Shown: positions 11,577 through 22,469 of the stretch, piece after piece
How the letters are laid out: every line of letters begins with the position of its first letter
How positions within the stretch are numbered: the first letter of the stretch is position 1
NCBI GenBank assembly: GCA_026122225.1
Contig: JANEZZ010002884.1
Span: forward strand, 1 to 64,000
Reading direction: 5' to 3'
Source: Heloderma charlesbogerti
Taxonomy: Eukaryota; Chordata; Lepidosauria; Squamata; Helodermatidae
DNA: 64,000 bases
The notes under the pieces: generated by a model
Databases searched by the model: none
Told to the model about the DNA's origin: nothing
What the model saw: the letters and a program-made list of their open reading frames with translations, nothing else
Position numbers and translations under genes: made by a program

Positions 11577-12524
11577 TCAGAAAGGAAGTCTTGAGCTGTT
11601 GCATTTAACAAAACAACATTTATATATTCCACACATTACTACCATCCCTAGGCATGAAATGCTTACTGGTGACAGCAACCAGTAGGTGAACCATGAGTCC
11701 CAGCACAACTCATGCCGCTGCACCAATTGTACCCCTCCAGCCCCTAGAGAAGGCGCTTTGTGGCCCGGCATGGATGCTTCCACCCCACTTCATTCAGCCT
11801 GCAGATGCAGGAAAGCCCTCGGCCTTTTGAAAACAGCCAAGCTCTGCCCGCCTTGCATCCATCAATATCTGAAACCAGCCCAGGCATGGGAGGCAGGCTG
11901 TGCCTTTCAGCCAGCCTGCATCCTGCGACCAACACTGACAGTTTCCCTATTGGCAATGGCGTTAAGGTTTGTGAGCATGGCAGCGCCTGGCTTTTGACTG
12001 CCGAATGATCAATTCGTAGCTGCCACAGCAGAAAGTTTTCACTACCCCCCCCCCCTACTCACAGGTCTGGATTTCACCTGCAACACTGACACTGATGGCT
12101 CCTTTCTGGGCAAGCAATTCCTGAAGGGCGTTCGCAAGGACAACGGGCCTCTGGGCTGGGCTTCCTGGTCTGCACCACTCATGAATGCACAGCCTCAAGG
12201 CCCCAGTGCACTTGTGTTCAGGGTGCAAGGCTCAGTTCAGCCTCTGATGAGCACTTTGTAGTCAAATGAGCCTCCAAGCTACGGCCATCCTTTACACCGA
12301 GGAGGCCACTATGGCTCTCCTGGATCGAGCAGAGAACAGCACAATGGGCTGCCCCTTGCTGGAGTCACTCACTACCTGATACCCAATGTTTTCCCATGTG
12401 CCACTGAGTACCGACACGTGGGTGAAATCCTCAAGCACGAGGACACTGCTGCACTTGCTGCTGGGCGTGTACCAGCGGACAAACCTCTGTGCTTCCATCA
12501 CGACTGCAGAATGATGAACGCTAT
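11577..12524 (+). mobile_element. Helitron-like relic, copy 1 (tentative)
   Basis: This is one of three homologous copies (also 34136-34883 and 44890-45958), all frameshifted. Across copies the translations give a Cys-X2-Cys-X-Ala-X-X-Phe knuckle (KVCEHC.AWLF.AE), a CHGRKFSLPPL block, and then FRVQGS...PSYGQLYI(L)DTDEA. This order resembles the Helitron_like_N region upstream of the Rep/helicase of Helitrons. No Rep or helicase motif is present. The copy is interrupted by the provirus at 12525 and resumes for about 18 bases at 17409. Family assignment is inference from remembered motif order. Confidence 0.4.
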
Positions 12525-12924
12525 TGTAGCAGAAATTAGAGTAAGAGAGACCACGGAGTGAAGGAAAATTAGTACTTCTTTATTTAACGCGCGGGCTTAA
12601 GGCTGGAATCACTTCCAAAGAGCCAGAAGCCCCGAGGCATAGCCACACATTACTTTTATAGAGATGATGACACACTAGCGACCCTTTCTCCCACCCCCTC
12701 TCCTGTGGTTTTACAGTTGGTACAGTTGTTTATAGTACAGGAAATGGGCCATAGGACATTCTATCTTGAGAACAAGGATACAGTCTTGCAGTAAGCAAAA
12801 AGGCAAAATCATGACTGTGTTGTGCAATTCACAACATTGAATCTACATTGCTGTTCCTGCCAAACTATGCTAGCTCAGCAAGAACATGAGACCACTTAGT
12901 CTGACCCCTGACATGGCTGCTACA
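12525..12924 (-). repeat. Provirus 3' LTR
   Basis: This 400-bp LTR is TG...CA bounded. On the minus strand an AATAAA (TTTATT at about 12580-12586 on the plus strand) marks the likely poly(A) signal. It differs from the other LTR by scattered substitutions and one replaced tract near 12830, so the provirus is not a recent insertion. Confidence 0.88.
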
Positions 12925-12934
12925 TTCCCCCCTT
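12925..12934 (-). promoter_or_regulatory. Polypurine tract
   Basis: On the minus strand AAGGGGGGAA lies directly before the TGTAGCAG start of the 3' LTR, as expected for the plus-strand primer of a retrovirus. Confidence 0.8.
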
Positions 12935-13027
12935 AAATGCATAATTTTATTACAATTATAGCATTTCATTGCACAAGTAGACATCTCGGTTGGCAAGGCA
13001 TAACACAGGATTTTTATGGCAACTTTC

Positions 13028-13423
13028 TTATTTAATATCTTGTTGAGCTATTAAAGCATAGTGGGTGGCTGTTTTTGTGGCTGAAGCAATAAACAGATTG
13101 TTTAAGCAATGCATAAAGCAGGGGATGCAGAGGCATAACAGTACCCCTACCACTGCTACTGGTAAAATCAGAACAAATAATGTTTTGAGCCAGCTGAGAT
13201 CTGGAAGCCAAGAGGTCAACCAGTCGAGCCAATTATGTTGCTCTATTTTGATGTCAGCGACTATTTGGTGCAGTTTGTTGATCTGTTCATCTACAGCATT
13301 GCCATTATCAGTTAAGTTAAAGCAACAGAGCTTTTGGTGTGTCTTACAACCCAAATGATGAAGAAGGAAGAGGTAATCTATACCAGCTCTATTTTCTAGA
13401 ACCACACCTCTTAGATCACGCAA
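13028..13423 (-). pseudogene. Retroviral Env transmembrane subunit fragment
   Basis: This 131-codon open stretch on the minus strand encodes the C-terminal part of the TM subunit. It begins in the heptad-repeat region, shows the immunosuppressive-like domain followed by a CX6CC cysteine motif, a WL-rich membrane-proximal region, one hydrophobic membrane anchor (about residues 80-105) and a short cytoplasmic tail. The upstream heptad region lies in another frame (shift near 13424), and the SU subunit is largely unrecognisable. The CX6CC class is shared by gamma-, alpha- and deltaretrovirus-type envelopes. The 5' frame is lost, so no functional envelope is encoded. Confidence 0.85.
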
Positions 13424-14469
13424 CTTCTTTATTTAATAATGACAATGCTCGTGAGGTGGCATTTATACTTTTGGCCAAGCTGCACGCTAACCGGTTGATT
13501 TTCAGACCATCAGCCAAGGCTAAACCTGGAACACCAACTAGTGACATCGCTAAGGCCAATTTTTCTGAGTCAGAGTATAGCTGCACATGACTATTACAAT
13601 CTTCAGTCAGTTGCAGTGCTTGAGGCTGCCGTTGATGGATTTTTTTAGGCCACGGGGGGAAGGAATGGCACTAGGCGACTGAGGCAACATAGCTGGTTAT
13701 CGGACAAATTGGCAGGAATAAATGACCAAGTGTGGGAACCACATGTCTAAAACTATTTATGAGGCAAAGGTATGTGGGCCTCATTAAAAGATATATTTTG
13801 AATTTTATTACAGTGGAAGGGGGGGACCAGGGATGGCTTTATATTTTCCGGAAGATTTTTGACAATTGGGCATTCGCGCACACGTAGCATTTGTTCTAGC
13901 AACAATGGGGGTGCGTAAATTTTGTAGGGGGTAGGATCTTTGCAACCACGCCCCAATCAGCATTTTGGGAGTAAGTTAAACTTACACTATAAACTCTTAA
14001 CATGGTATCTTTTTGATTTTTTTCAGGATGGTTACAGACAGGTATTAGACGTGCTATTAAGCCTGTTTGTAGGTATATCTTTTGGTAAACAAAAATACTT
14101 TATCCCAGTGATGTTAGCTAAGTGAAGCTAGTAATTATCAGAAAATTGCTGGGACAAACTACCTTCTCTAGGGGCAGGCCCCCCTTTTTATATCTTATTA
14201 GGGAAACACAATATAACACTACTAACACTACAACACACATGTTTGATCTTCTTTGGGATCTGACCGTACGCAGGGCAGCTATTCACCTGGCTAGCTGCAG
14301 CAGGGTCTAGTCCCCTTCTTCAATTCTCCAGGTGCAGGTCTGACCGTACGCTGGGTGGACAGTCTCCAGGTGTGCCCACAGTAAGGTCTAGCCTGAGTCT
14401 TCTTACTGCCTTTTTAGAATGATTTTTAAAGGATTTTTAGGATGTCTGTTACCTCTGTTTACAGTTCAT

Positions 14470-14660
14470 TCCCCTCTTTTCACTCTCTTGACTCGTGTTT
14501 AATGTACACGAGTTCATAGCTGTGGGGGTGGAAAGTATAACAGTTTTTGGTCCTCTCCATCTGGGAGTCAAAGGGTCATTTTTCCCTCTTTAACTCATAC
14601 TTTATTTCCTGGTTGGAAAGGATGAATCTCTGTAATGGGAACTGGGGCTTATTTTCTAAG
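14470..14660 (-). pseudogene. Retroviral integrase C-terminal fragment
   Basis: On the minus strand, read across a frameshift near 14578, this gives a DPLTPRWRGPKTVILSTPTA block. It matches the C-terminal DNA-binding domain pattern of gammaretroviral-type integrases. The catalytic core and all RT sequence are absent, so protease and integrase end lie only about 60 bases apart. Confidence 0.65.
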
Positions 14661-14717
14661 ACAAAGCGACACTGGGCTTGAAGAACTTTGCTCAGTGTTT
14701 GGACTTCTTGTTTAAGG

Positions 14718-14826
14718 CTAACGTTTGCTTGCTCTTGATGCTGCTCCAGTGTCAATTATGAAGTCAATGTCATGGCCCTTCACAGTGGCAGTGAGTAGGG
14801 GCTTCCTGGGGCTGAGATTAAGGGGG
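14718..14826 (-). pseudogene. Retroviral aspartic protease fragment
   Basis: The minus-strand frame contains a hydrophobic run leading into the Asp-Thr-Gly-Ala active-site motif (codons at 14742-14753), followed shortly by a stop at 14718-14720. Only the N-terminal third of the protease survives. Confidence 0.7.
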
Positions 14827-14987
14827 CCCGGTCTGTCTTATTTAAGACTTTTGGCTTTAGCTACTTTAATGAAGGGGGCTTCTTTATACATTTTTATAGA
14901 CCCCTGCTTTCTAGTTTGGTTGCTAACTAAGCTGTCTCCTCCCTCGCCCGTTCTGGCCCCTTTGGTTTTTTCTTTCATGTATTTGAT

Positions 14988-15330
14988 TTATTTCATTTGG
15001 GCATTTACGCCACCAATGTTCATCTTGTCCGCACTGGGCATACTGGGTTTTTTTTTAAGAATCTTCTGCCTCTGCCGGGTCTTTTTCATTTCTTCGTCTA
15101 TGTTTTCTTGGGCCTCTGAGTCGAGGGGGGCATACTGGCGATAGGCATTTAAAAGACGCTCCAAGTACGCTCTGGGGGCTTTGGTGGCACCTTGCAGCAC
15201 TTTAGACACTTTGGTTATATTAACTGACTTTTTCATACTTGCTCTCATGGCTTCTAATGGCAGGGTTTGATACTGGGTGAGGCGCTTTAGCCCCGCTTGT
15301 GTGTTGGGAGAGAGAAACCTCTCTCCCTCT
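14988..15330 (-). pseudogene. Retroviral Gag capsid fragment
   Basis: The minus-strand ORF includes VLQGATKAPRAYLERLLNAY, which fits the major homology region and following helix of a gammaretrovirus-like capsid C-terminal domain, then RQYAPLDSEAQ. The frame decays to lysine-rich sequence near 15050. Matrix and nucleocapsid are not recognised. Confidence 0.75.
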
Positions 15331-16977
15331 CTTGCTTTTTTTCTCTTTTGCTGATCTGCCTGTATTGCAGATCATGTTTTAAACTTTTTATATAAAACTT
15401 TCCGCTCTATGCACCAGCCTTGTCTTTTTGCAAGTTAAACTCACTTACTTAAACTTCTCTGCCCTACACTAGTCCCAATGATGCACATTTGGGATAGGCT
15501 CTTCTTCTCCTTTAGTTACTTTTTCTTATTTTAAAGAACTATTACATTATTGTGGCTACTTTATACACTGGTAATAAGCTCTAGGCATAATCAGCTGCTT
15601 CTAATTTATCCTGGGGCAACTATGGCCACGCTTTTTCTTTATAAATGTTTTTTCTCTTTGCTTCTTGCCTCTTTTTTTTTTCTCTGTCTGCCACTTTTTC
15701 GATTTCTCTGTCTTTTTCTACTTGTCAACCATTGGGAACCACACTCAATATCATTTGGAGTTGCAACTAACACTAATCTGCAAATATCACATATATTTTA
15801 TGATATTTAAGAAATCATAAAATATACACAACAAAGTTTTTCTGCAATTTAACACAATGAATGGAAAACACTTTTTGCATGGTAAGGCATGATGGAGCAG
15901 ATCCAGCAATCATACTGCTCTTCTGGCTGAAAGCCCAGGGCTCATCAAAATCAAGGGACGGGCATACTCACACACGCAAAGAGTTCTAGGTCACTATTTT
16001 TGCTTCGGCAACTCTATGCTGCATGAGTTCTGGCAGAAGGAAATCTAAAAGTTATAGATCAAACTTAGCCTGCTGTACACTGAGCTGACTACAAACACAG
16101 ACACACTGTCTACAGCAATGAGAGTTCAAGTTTATGAAAAGCTTCATAGCACTGTCCATGGAAAGTCTTTGACAATTCAAAATTTTAGTCCATGTGCAGA
16201 GTGTCTCTAAAAAGCCTAGATGATGGAGCCAAACAGAGAAGGCTCTGGGCAATGAAGATGAGATGTTTCCAGCAAAGGCTCCCCACTTTTGCATCAGTTT
16301 AAAAAAGGGGAAGTGTGGCCCTACACCCCTTCTGACAGACAAGGGCCTTTAACTTTTTAGCAAGGCCTCTGTCTAAACAGAGCGGCACAGCTCAGCTCTC
16401 TAGCCATGACGCTTTAACCTGGGCAACTCCTCTGTAAATTTTATTTTACTTCCGTCAGGTTCTCACAGACATCTTTTCTAGCTTCTCTGCCTGCCAAGGC
16501 CAGACCAGCTAGGGAGTTGGGTGACTCCCCCTGGCTCTGAGAATGCTGACGGAGATAAGCTCATACAGACTTTGACATTTTAAAAACTTACTCTTTTTTC
16601 TCTTTCCTTTAATCTGGTACACGAAAGCAAAGTGCCGAAACTCAGGACACTGGGTGGGTGATGGGCATCGACTTATACTTGCATTTTTTTTCAGGCAGCT
16701 ATTAATCTTTTTCGGGGAGGCGCTGGGGTGATTTTCAGGACTTCAAAGGCAAGCTTCCCAGTTTGTTTGTATTTGTAAATCTTAAGCTTAAAACAGGACA
16801 TGATGAGGTACAGGGCAGCCAAATCTTTGCTTTGGGCAATCCTGGCGCAGGCTCCCTCCCGTTTACCCGACAAAAAGGTGGGTGGCGCCAAGAAAGGGAG
16901 GCGTGCGCCAAGCTCTCCCTCCCAGTGCGGCGATAAAGAGCAGGCAAATGCCACCTCTCTGTCTCAGAGCCTGCCAC

Positions 16978-16995
16978 ATCTGAGTCACGGCGCCA
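16978..16995 (-). promoter_or_regulatory. Primer binding site complementary to tRNA-His
   Basis: On the minus strand, four bases after the 5' LTR, the sequence reads TGGCGCCGTGACTCAGAT. It matches the 3' end of vertebrate tRNA-His in 16 of 18 positions by my recollection of that tRNA. Confidence 0.75.
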
Positions 16996-16999
16996 TTTA

Positions 17000-17408
17000 T
17001 GTAGCAGAAATCAGAGTCAGAGAGACCACGGAGTAAAGAAAAATGAGTATACTTTATTTAACGCACGGGCTTAAGGCTGGAATCTTTTCCAAAGAGCCAG
17101 AAGCCCTGAGGCATAGCCACACATTACTTTTATAGAGATGATGACACACAAGCGACCCTTTCTCCCACCCCCTCTCCTGTGGTTTTACAGTTGGTACAGT
17201 TGTTTATAGTACAGGAAACGGGCCATAGGACATCCTGTCTTGAGAACAAGGATACAGTCTTGCAGTAAGCAAAAAGGCAAAATCATGACTGTGTTGTGCA
17301 ATTCGGCTTGCTGACAGGGGAAGTCTCTACATTGCTGTTCCTGCCAAACTATGCTAGCTCAGCAAGAACATGAGACCACTTAGTCTGACCCCTGATATGG
17401 CTGCTACA
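17000..17408 (-). repeat. Provirus 5' LTR
   Basis: This 409-bp LTR is homologous to 12525-12924 over its full length and ends TGGCTGCTACA. The adjoining PBS fixes it as the 5' LTR of a minus-strand provirus. Confidence 0.88.
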
Positions 17409-17426
17409 CTATCGCTCACTCTAGAT

Positions 17427-17745
17427 TAGGGACGTCAGAGAATTCCACCACGGATTCATGTGAGGCCGGACTCTTTAGAATCTGGTAGGAATGTACGAAA
17501 GTGACATATATTTCGCGAATTATGTTGATGGTGGGGGGGAGGCATTCTGTCCCTCCCCCCGGAATCCTGGCCAGGGGGGAGGTGCTCCGTTCCTCCCCCC
17601 GGAATCCTCAAATGGCCGGCTTTGCTCCGCAGCAGCTGCGCAGAGCAGCCGGCCCGGCCCGGCCAGGCCAGAGCCGTCCACAGCCGGATTTCCAGCCGCA
17701 GAGGGTTCTGGGTAAAAAAGAAAAGAAAAAAACCCACGTACACAA
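17427..17745. mobile_element. Palindrome-family MITE, two partial termini
   Basis: An End 2 terminus (TAGGGACGTCAGAGAATTCC) begins at 17427. At about 17487 a second terminus of the End 1 type (TAGGAATGTACGAAAGTGAC) starts a GC-rich stretch of two CTCCCCCCGGAATCC blocks. The right end is lost at a BovB fragment. No palindromic modules remain. Confidence 0.65.
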
Positions 17746-17974
17746 ATGACTGAAGGATCTCCCCTTATTAGTACTTCCAGTGAGCTTATCAGAACTGTGC
17801 ATCATCATGTTTGGGAAGTAAAATCTGTCACTGCTTCCATTTCTCCCCCTTCTATATGCCAGGAAGTGATGGGGCCGGATGCCAGGATCTTCGTTTTTTT
17901 AATGTTGAGTTTCAAACCAGCTTTTGCACTCTCCTCTTTCACCCTCAACAAGAGACTCTTGAGATCCTCTTCAG
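17746..17974 (-). mobile_element. BovB/RTE LINE internal fragment (antisense)
   Basis: The words GGAAGTGATGGGGCCGGATG and CTTTTGCACTCTCCTCTTTC match, from memory, the antisense of the BovB ORF, a LINE common in squamates. The first 60 bases have an inverted match at 46077-46125. The reading frame is not maintained. Confidence 0.55.
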
Positions 17975-18120
17975 TTTAGTTTCTTCAGTTTAGCTCATAC
18001 AATCACCTGAGTGCTCATATGCATGATGATTAGAAAATAATTAGCCACCTCTTTGTTGAGATAGCTGACTTTTCCCAGGACAGTGAATGACCAATCTTTC
18101 CTCAGAATGCCCTGGGAAGT
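17975..18120 (+). repeat. V2R intron 1 block shared with unit C
   Basis: This is homologous over about 140 bases to 47740-47885, which follows exon 1 in unit C. It therefore marks intron 1 of gene B. An exon 1 for B would be expected about 570 bases upstream, but that position holds MITE and BovB sequence. Confidence 0.65.
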
Positions 18121-19834
18121 TAGTCAGCAGAACATACAGCATACGGCCTCTCAAATCAGAATAAAAATTACAATAAAAGAGTCCTTGGGTCTAAGTTGCA
18201 GGGACTCCTGCCTTACACAGACATGATCTGCTTTGGAAGGGAGTTTCCCCAAACCCCCCCTGAAATGCTGCTGCTGGTCAGAGATTAAGTCTTGCATGAA
18301 TGGATGCTTCATGGCCCTATTTATTCTGAGGAGTCATCAAAGAAGAGGGTGAAGTACCAGAACTAGGCAGTGTCACATGGGGTCACCGGGAAACAGGTTC
18401 TGCTGGGCAGGAGAGTAGTTCCTGTCACTCAGTATCATCAAGTCTCTGAATCAAGACTGCAGAAGCCTGTGGTTGCTCCTGCGTTAGAAGAGGTTCAAGC
18501 CAACCACCAGTTGAGTTCATTTTGTGTTCTGTGCATAGATTCTGGGTAATGGAGAAAAGGCTTCTGGGATGGCAATGAACCAAAGCTCTTGGTTATCTTT
18601 TTGGTGATCTGTTCATTTAGGTTATTAGAAATAGGAGAATTAAGAATCTGTATAACGTGTCTCCAAATTTTGTCCATCTATATCGATGTATATCAAATAT
18701 ACGGTGGCAGATCATCAGCACCGAGCTACGCCTCTTGTGTTATTAAGATGTAGATCTCTTTTTCTCCCCCCTCCTCCCCCTGAATCTAACATGGCTTAAG
18801 ACTATTAACATCCTTCATGCGATTAAGGACTGGTTAATATTCCAGAATGGCTGAGTGGCTGGTGTGGAAATTCTTTTTTAATTGAATGCCGGCTTAAAAT
18901 GGAGTAAAAACCTCGACATGCCTTATAGTTTTCTGAGGCATAGTATATTCTACACCTTCCTTCCTAAGAGGACAAACTGTTTTGCAGACTGTTTTCGCTG
19001 TACAAACAGGAGAAATGATCCTCCAAAGTAGCCCATGTAACTCAAGTGGGAAAAAACAAGAACAGACAAACCCTGTCAAATTGCAGGAGCTCACTTTTCA
19101 AAATTTAACCTCTTAGAAAAAAAGCAGTTTCTATTTCTGACCATTTCTACTCCAGTATTGCCACAGGCCATCCTCAGATACACTTCTTCTCCACTAGGAA
19201 GATTCAGCCTGGTCAGTTGAGGCATTTTCTCATCATAAGAAATAGAATCTACTCTCCCCACCTCCAACCTCTGGTTATAAGAGAATGCGCTGCACCCAAG
19301 TTTCTCCTCCACAACTGGGATGCCACAGGAGAAAAGCCCTTGTCTTAGTAGCTACTCACCTTGCTTACTTTGGCGGGGGCTTCTGGAGCAAGATGGCTAA
19401 AGCTGATCTCAGGGTCTGGGCAAGTGTATATGGGAGAAGATGAAACTTCAGGTAGCAAGGGGTGGTGCTGGAGCGGCAGATTGAGCATTTGGGGTCACCA
19501 AGCTGAGCTGAGGGGCTTTATTTCTGAATATCCTGTCTGCAGTGAGCTAATATGGCAAAAGCAAATGCCTGTAACCCTCCTTTCAGGTTCTAAAGGTTGT
19601 GTGAGTACCAGCTAGAAAAAAGTTCTTCCTTCAAGAAGTGTTAATGTGTGCTTCGTTTTCAGTTTCCACTTTGATGTGATTTCCAGTGAGTAAAAGTGAG
19701 ACTCAGTTCTAAGTCTCTGTGGGTGATATTCAGTAACAAAAGTTGCAAAGCTAAATGAGAATTGATTTAAAGATACTTTAGGGGAAACGAGAGAGTGAAG
19801 CTGAATTCAAACCAGAAGTAAAATCCCTTGAAAC
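18121..19834. other. Gene B intron 1; mostly unrecognised, one decayed L2 tail
   Basis: 19316-19480 resembles the antisense L2 tail-proximal region (ATGCCACAGGAGAAAAGCCC; ATCTCAGGGTCTGGGCA) seen also at 3580 and 30760. The rest shows nothing recognisable. Confidence 0.45.
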
Positions 19835-20591
19835 TAGGGATGTCGGAGAATTTCTCCACGAATCTCCAGGAGGCTGAATGCCAACACATTCAGCCCCCTG
19901 AAATTGGTGGAGAAATGGTCCACCACCCCCCCGCCACCCCCGGGATGGGACATACCTTTGTCGAATGCCCCTGGCGCTGGCGGCTCCCGGCGGCTCCCAG
20001 CGGCTCCCGGCAGCTGTTTGGTGGTGGTGGTCACCATTTCCAAGGTGAAAAAAAACAAGAACAACAAATGTGATAGACTACGTAAAGATTTACATAGCCT
20101 ATCATGGCTAGATTTTCAAAAAAACACCATGATAGGCTACGTAAATCCTTACGTAGCCTATCACGACTGACTTTGCAAAAAAAGAGAAAAAAGCACATAT
20201 GCAAATGGTGGCACCCATGGGCACCACCATTTGCATTCGTTATTTGGGCACATGTAGTCTACATAAACATTTACATAGATTACGGCGATAATAAGGGCAA
20301 CGCTATTTGTATTGCCCATGGGTGCCACCATTTGCGTACGGGCTTCCCCCCCCCCCAAGTCAGCCGTGATAGGCTATGTAAAGATTTACGTAGCCTATCA
20401 CAGCTGACAGCAGGGATGCAAATGGTGGCGGCTACGGCCGCCGTAATTTGCGTCCCGGCAGGCGACGAGGTTCGCGGCCGGAGGGACAGGGCACCTCCCC
20501 CCAGCCAGAATTTTGGCTGGAGGGATGGGGCGCCTCCCCCCCACCGCGAAGCAAGCTGCGGGATCAGGTAAGGGACTTTCGGCCATCCCTA
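19835..20591. mobile_element. Full-length palindrome-module hAT MITE (reference copy)
   Basis: This 757-bp element starts TAGGGATGTCGGAGAATTTC (End 2) and ends GGTAAGGGAC...CATCCCTA (End 1). It is flanked by exact 8-bp duplications CTTGAAAC at 19827-19834 and 20592-20599. The interior has four stacked palindromes on the TACGTAAA core (about 20072-20105, 20127-20163, 20250-20283, 20364-20403) alternating with ATTTGC/GCAAAT-bounded hairpins. The 8-bp duplication plus YAGGGATG termini fits Ac-like hAT transposons. It has no ORF, so it must have been mobilised in trans. Confidence 0.92.
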
Positions 20592-20599
20592 CTTGAAAC

Positions 20600-21255
20600 A
20601 CTGAGAACTATAAAGGCAGGAAGAAGCAGACCTGCAGGCCCGTGCATGCGCATGCTCAGGCAAACGCGTGCACACAGAAGATCTGAAATTAGCATTTCTT
20701 CAAAGCATTTACTTCCATTTAAATACGCCAGCCTACTTTACCATCATTTGATTGGTCAGTATATACTCACTACATGTCCCTCCAGACATTTTTGTTTTTA
20801 GTGATATCCTTGGCAAATTGAGGAACTTTTTTTTTTTAAATGGCTCTGGCCGTTTTGATTTCCCTCTCAGACAACAGAAAACATGGCACGATGCAGAAAA
20901 CAAAATGAAAACAAAGCCTACAAGGGCTGCAGGTGACTTGCATACATGTTAAAAAGAGGTGTTTAAAAAAAAAAAAAAAGTATTCCACCATCCCCAAAAC
21001 CTGAGGAATAGGAAATCATCAATGTTTTAGCCTAAAAAAATGCCCCCCCAACTCTGATCCAAACAAGGTCGCTGATACATATTGCCCAAGTGACTTTGGA
21101 CAGAGAGAGGGGATTGTCTGCTTTTTCTCTTATACTGCTGTTTCTCTCCCCATAGTTCACCAATAGATCTGGAAATTTGATGGTATGTAAATGCAACACA
21201 TCTTCTGGCAGTAAATTTCAAAAACATTGTTTTTACTGATAATCCTTAACAAAAG

Positions 21256-21336
<81 letters not shown>

Positions 21337-21583
21337 TGTCTAAATATAGACAGACAGACAGACAGATCCTTGATCCCTGAAATATGCCAATGCCTTGCAG
21401 CACAGGTACATTTGCTGCTCGCTATGAACATCCAAAGCATTATTTGATGATCGGCTCTTCTGAGATTTAAATTGCATGACAAAGAATTTGGGGGTATAAA
21501 AGAAGGAAACTGAGATTTGTTTTCATTCAATGGAGAACGACAGCATGAGGCATTGAATTTTGTTCTTATTTACTGTTTTGCAG
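20600..21583 (+). other. Gene B intron 1, 3' end, with (TG)n(AG)n microsatellite
   Basis: The only notable structure is (TG)n followed by (AG)n at 21260-21331 and a short (CAGA)n. The stretch ends in a pyrimidine-rich tract and TTTTGCAG acceptor at 21576-21583. Confidence 0.5.
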
Positions 21584-21875
21584 TTTCCACGATACAAGGT
21601 ACTGGCACATCCTGTCCTTCATGTTTGCCATTCAGGAGATCAACCGGAACCCCAGGCTCTTACCCAACATTACCCTGGGCTACAACATATACAAGTCCTT
21701 CTTTGACGGAAGAGCCACCTCCTACGCCATGCTGCAGCTCCTTGCTGGGGGTGAAAGCAACATGCCACACTACAGCTGCGGGAGGAAGAATCACCTGCTG
21801 GCCGTCATTGAAGGGGCTGAATCGGACCTCTCCCTCCACATTTCCTCCATGTCGAGCATCTACAAAACCCCACAG
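21584..21875 (+). pseudogene. Vomeronasal type-2 receptor, exon 2 (gene B)
   Basis: This 292-nt exon encodes the N-terminal lobe of the V2R ligand-binding domain. It opens with one base completing a split codon, then [36 protein letters not shown] and [18 protein letters not shown], ending SIYKTPQ. The donor GTGTGA and acceptor TTTTGCAG are good, and the phase matches exon 1 of unit C (46961). The exon itself is open. It is called pseudogene because exon 3 of the same gene has stops and exons 5-6 are missing. Confidence 0.85.
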
Positions 21876-22469
21876 GTGTGAATGGGGAGCGGACAGAAGG
21901 CCAGGTGCAGAGAAAGGGGAGATGAGCCTTGGTTGGGCTCAGCTCTCGCTCTTCAGTCCCTGTGCCTCATGGGCATAATGGTTCTCTGGAGTGTGTGTTG
22001 GAGGTGAGTCATGGCAGCAGTGGAGCTCTGGGATGGGACACCAGGCATCCCTGGCTGCAGGGATGGCAGGAGACCACGGAAGCTGAACTAGACAGCTTTC
22101 CATGTGATCCCCAGCCTGGTTCCTGCACCTTCCCGAACCCTCACATAGACACGTGGAAACGTCCATCTAAGGCAAAGTGCAGCACAGAGGGAATCCCCTT
22201 GTTTGCGCTGGTTCTGCCCTGCATTGGATCGGAGGTTGCCTCTGACTTCAGCGGAGGTCTGAGTGCCCGTCTATCTGTATAGGATGGCACCTTTAATGAT
22301 GTCTTGAAAGGCTCTCCGATGCAGATGTTGCAGAAAACAGTAGTGGCTGACAGGAACGAGAACCCTCCCCAGCAGTTTTTGCAGCCCCCACATGACTACT
22401 GCCATGATTCTGCCCCAGAAGGTATGATGTCACCCATCTCTCAGTTGGAGGCACAGCCCTGTAGGGCAT

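Larger units (their letters stand above)
12525..17408 (-). mobile_element. Endogenous retrovirus, gammaretrovirus-like, deleted provirus
   Basis: Two LTRs in direct orientation (12525-12924 and 17000-17408) both run TGTAGCAG to GCTACA. They are flanked by the 4-bp duplication CTAT (12521-12524 and 17409-17412). On the minus strand the order is LTR, PBS, gag, protease, integrase end, env TM, PPT, LTR. Most of pol (RT, RNase H, most of integrase) and most of env SU is missing, and frames are broken, so the provirus is defective. It inserted into a Helitron-like relic. A solo LTR of the same family lies at 62241-62675. Confidence 0.9.

Noticed and set aside
19835..20591. Regular palindromic repeats as a CRISPR array
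   Set aside because: Repeats differ in sequence and spacing, have no unique equal-length spacers, and sit in an obviously vertebrate context with transposon termini and target duplications.
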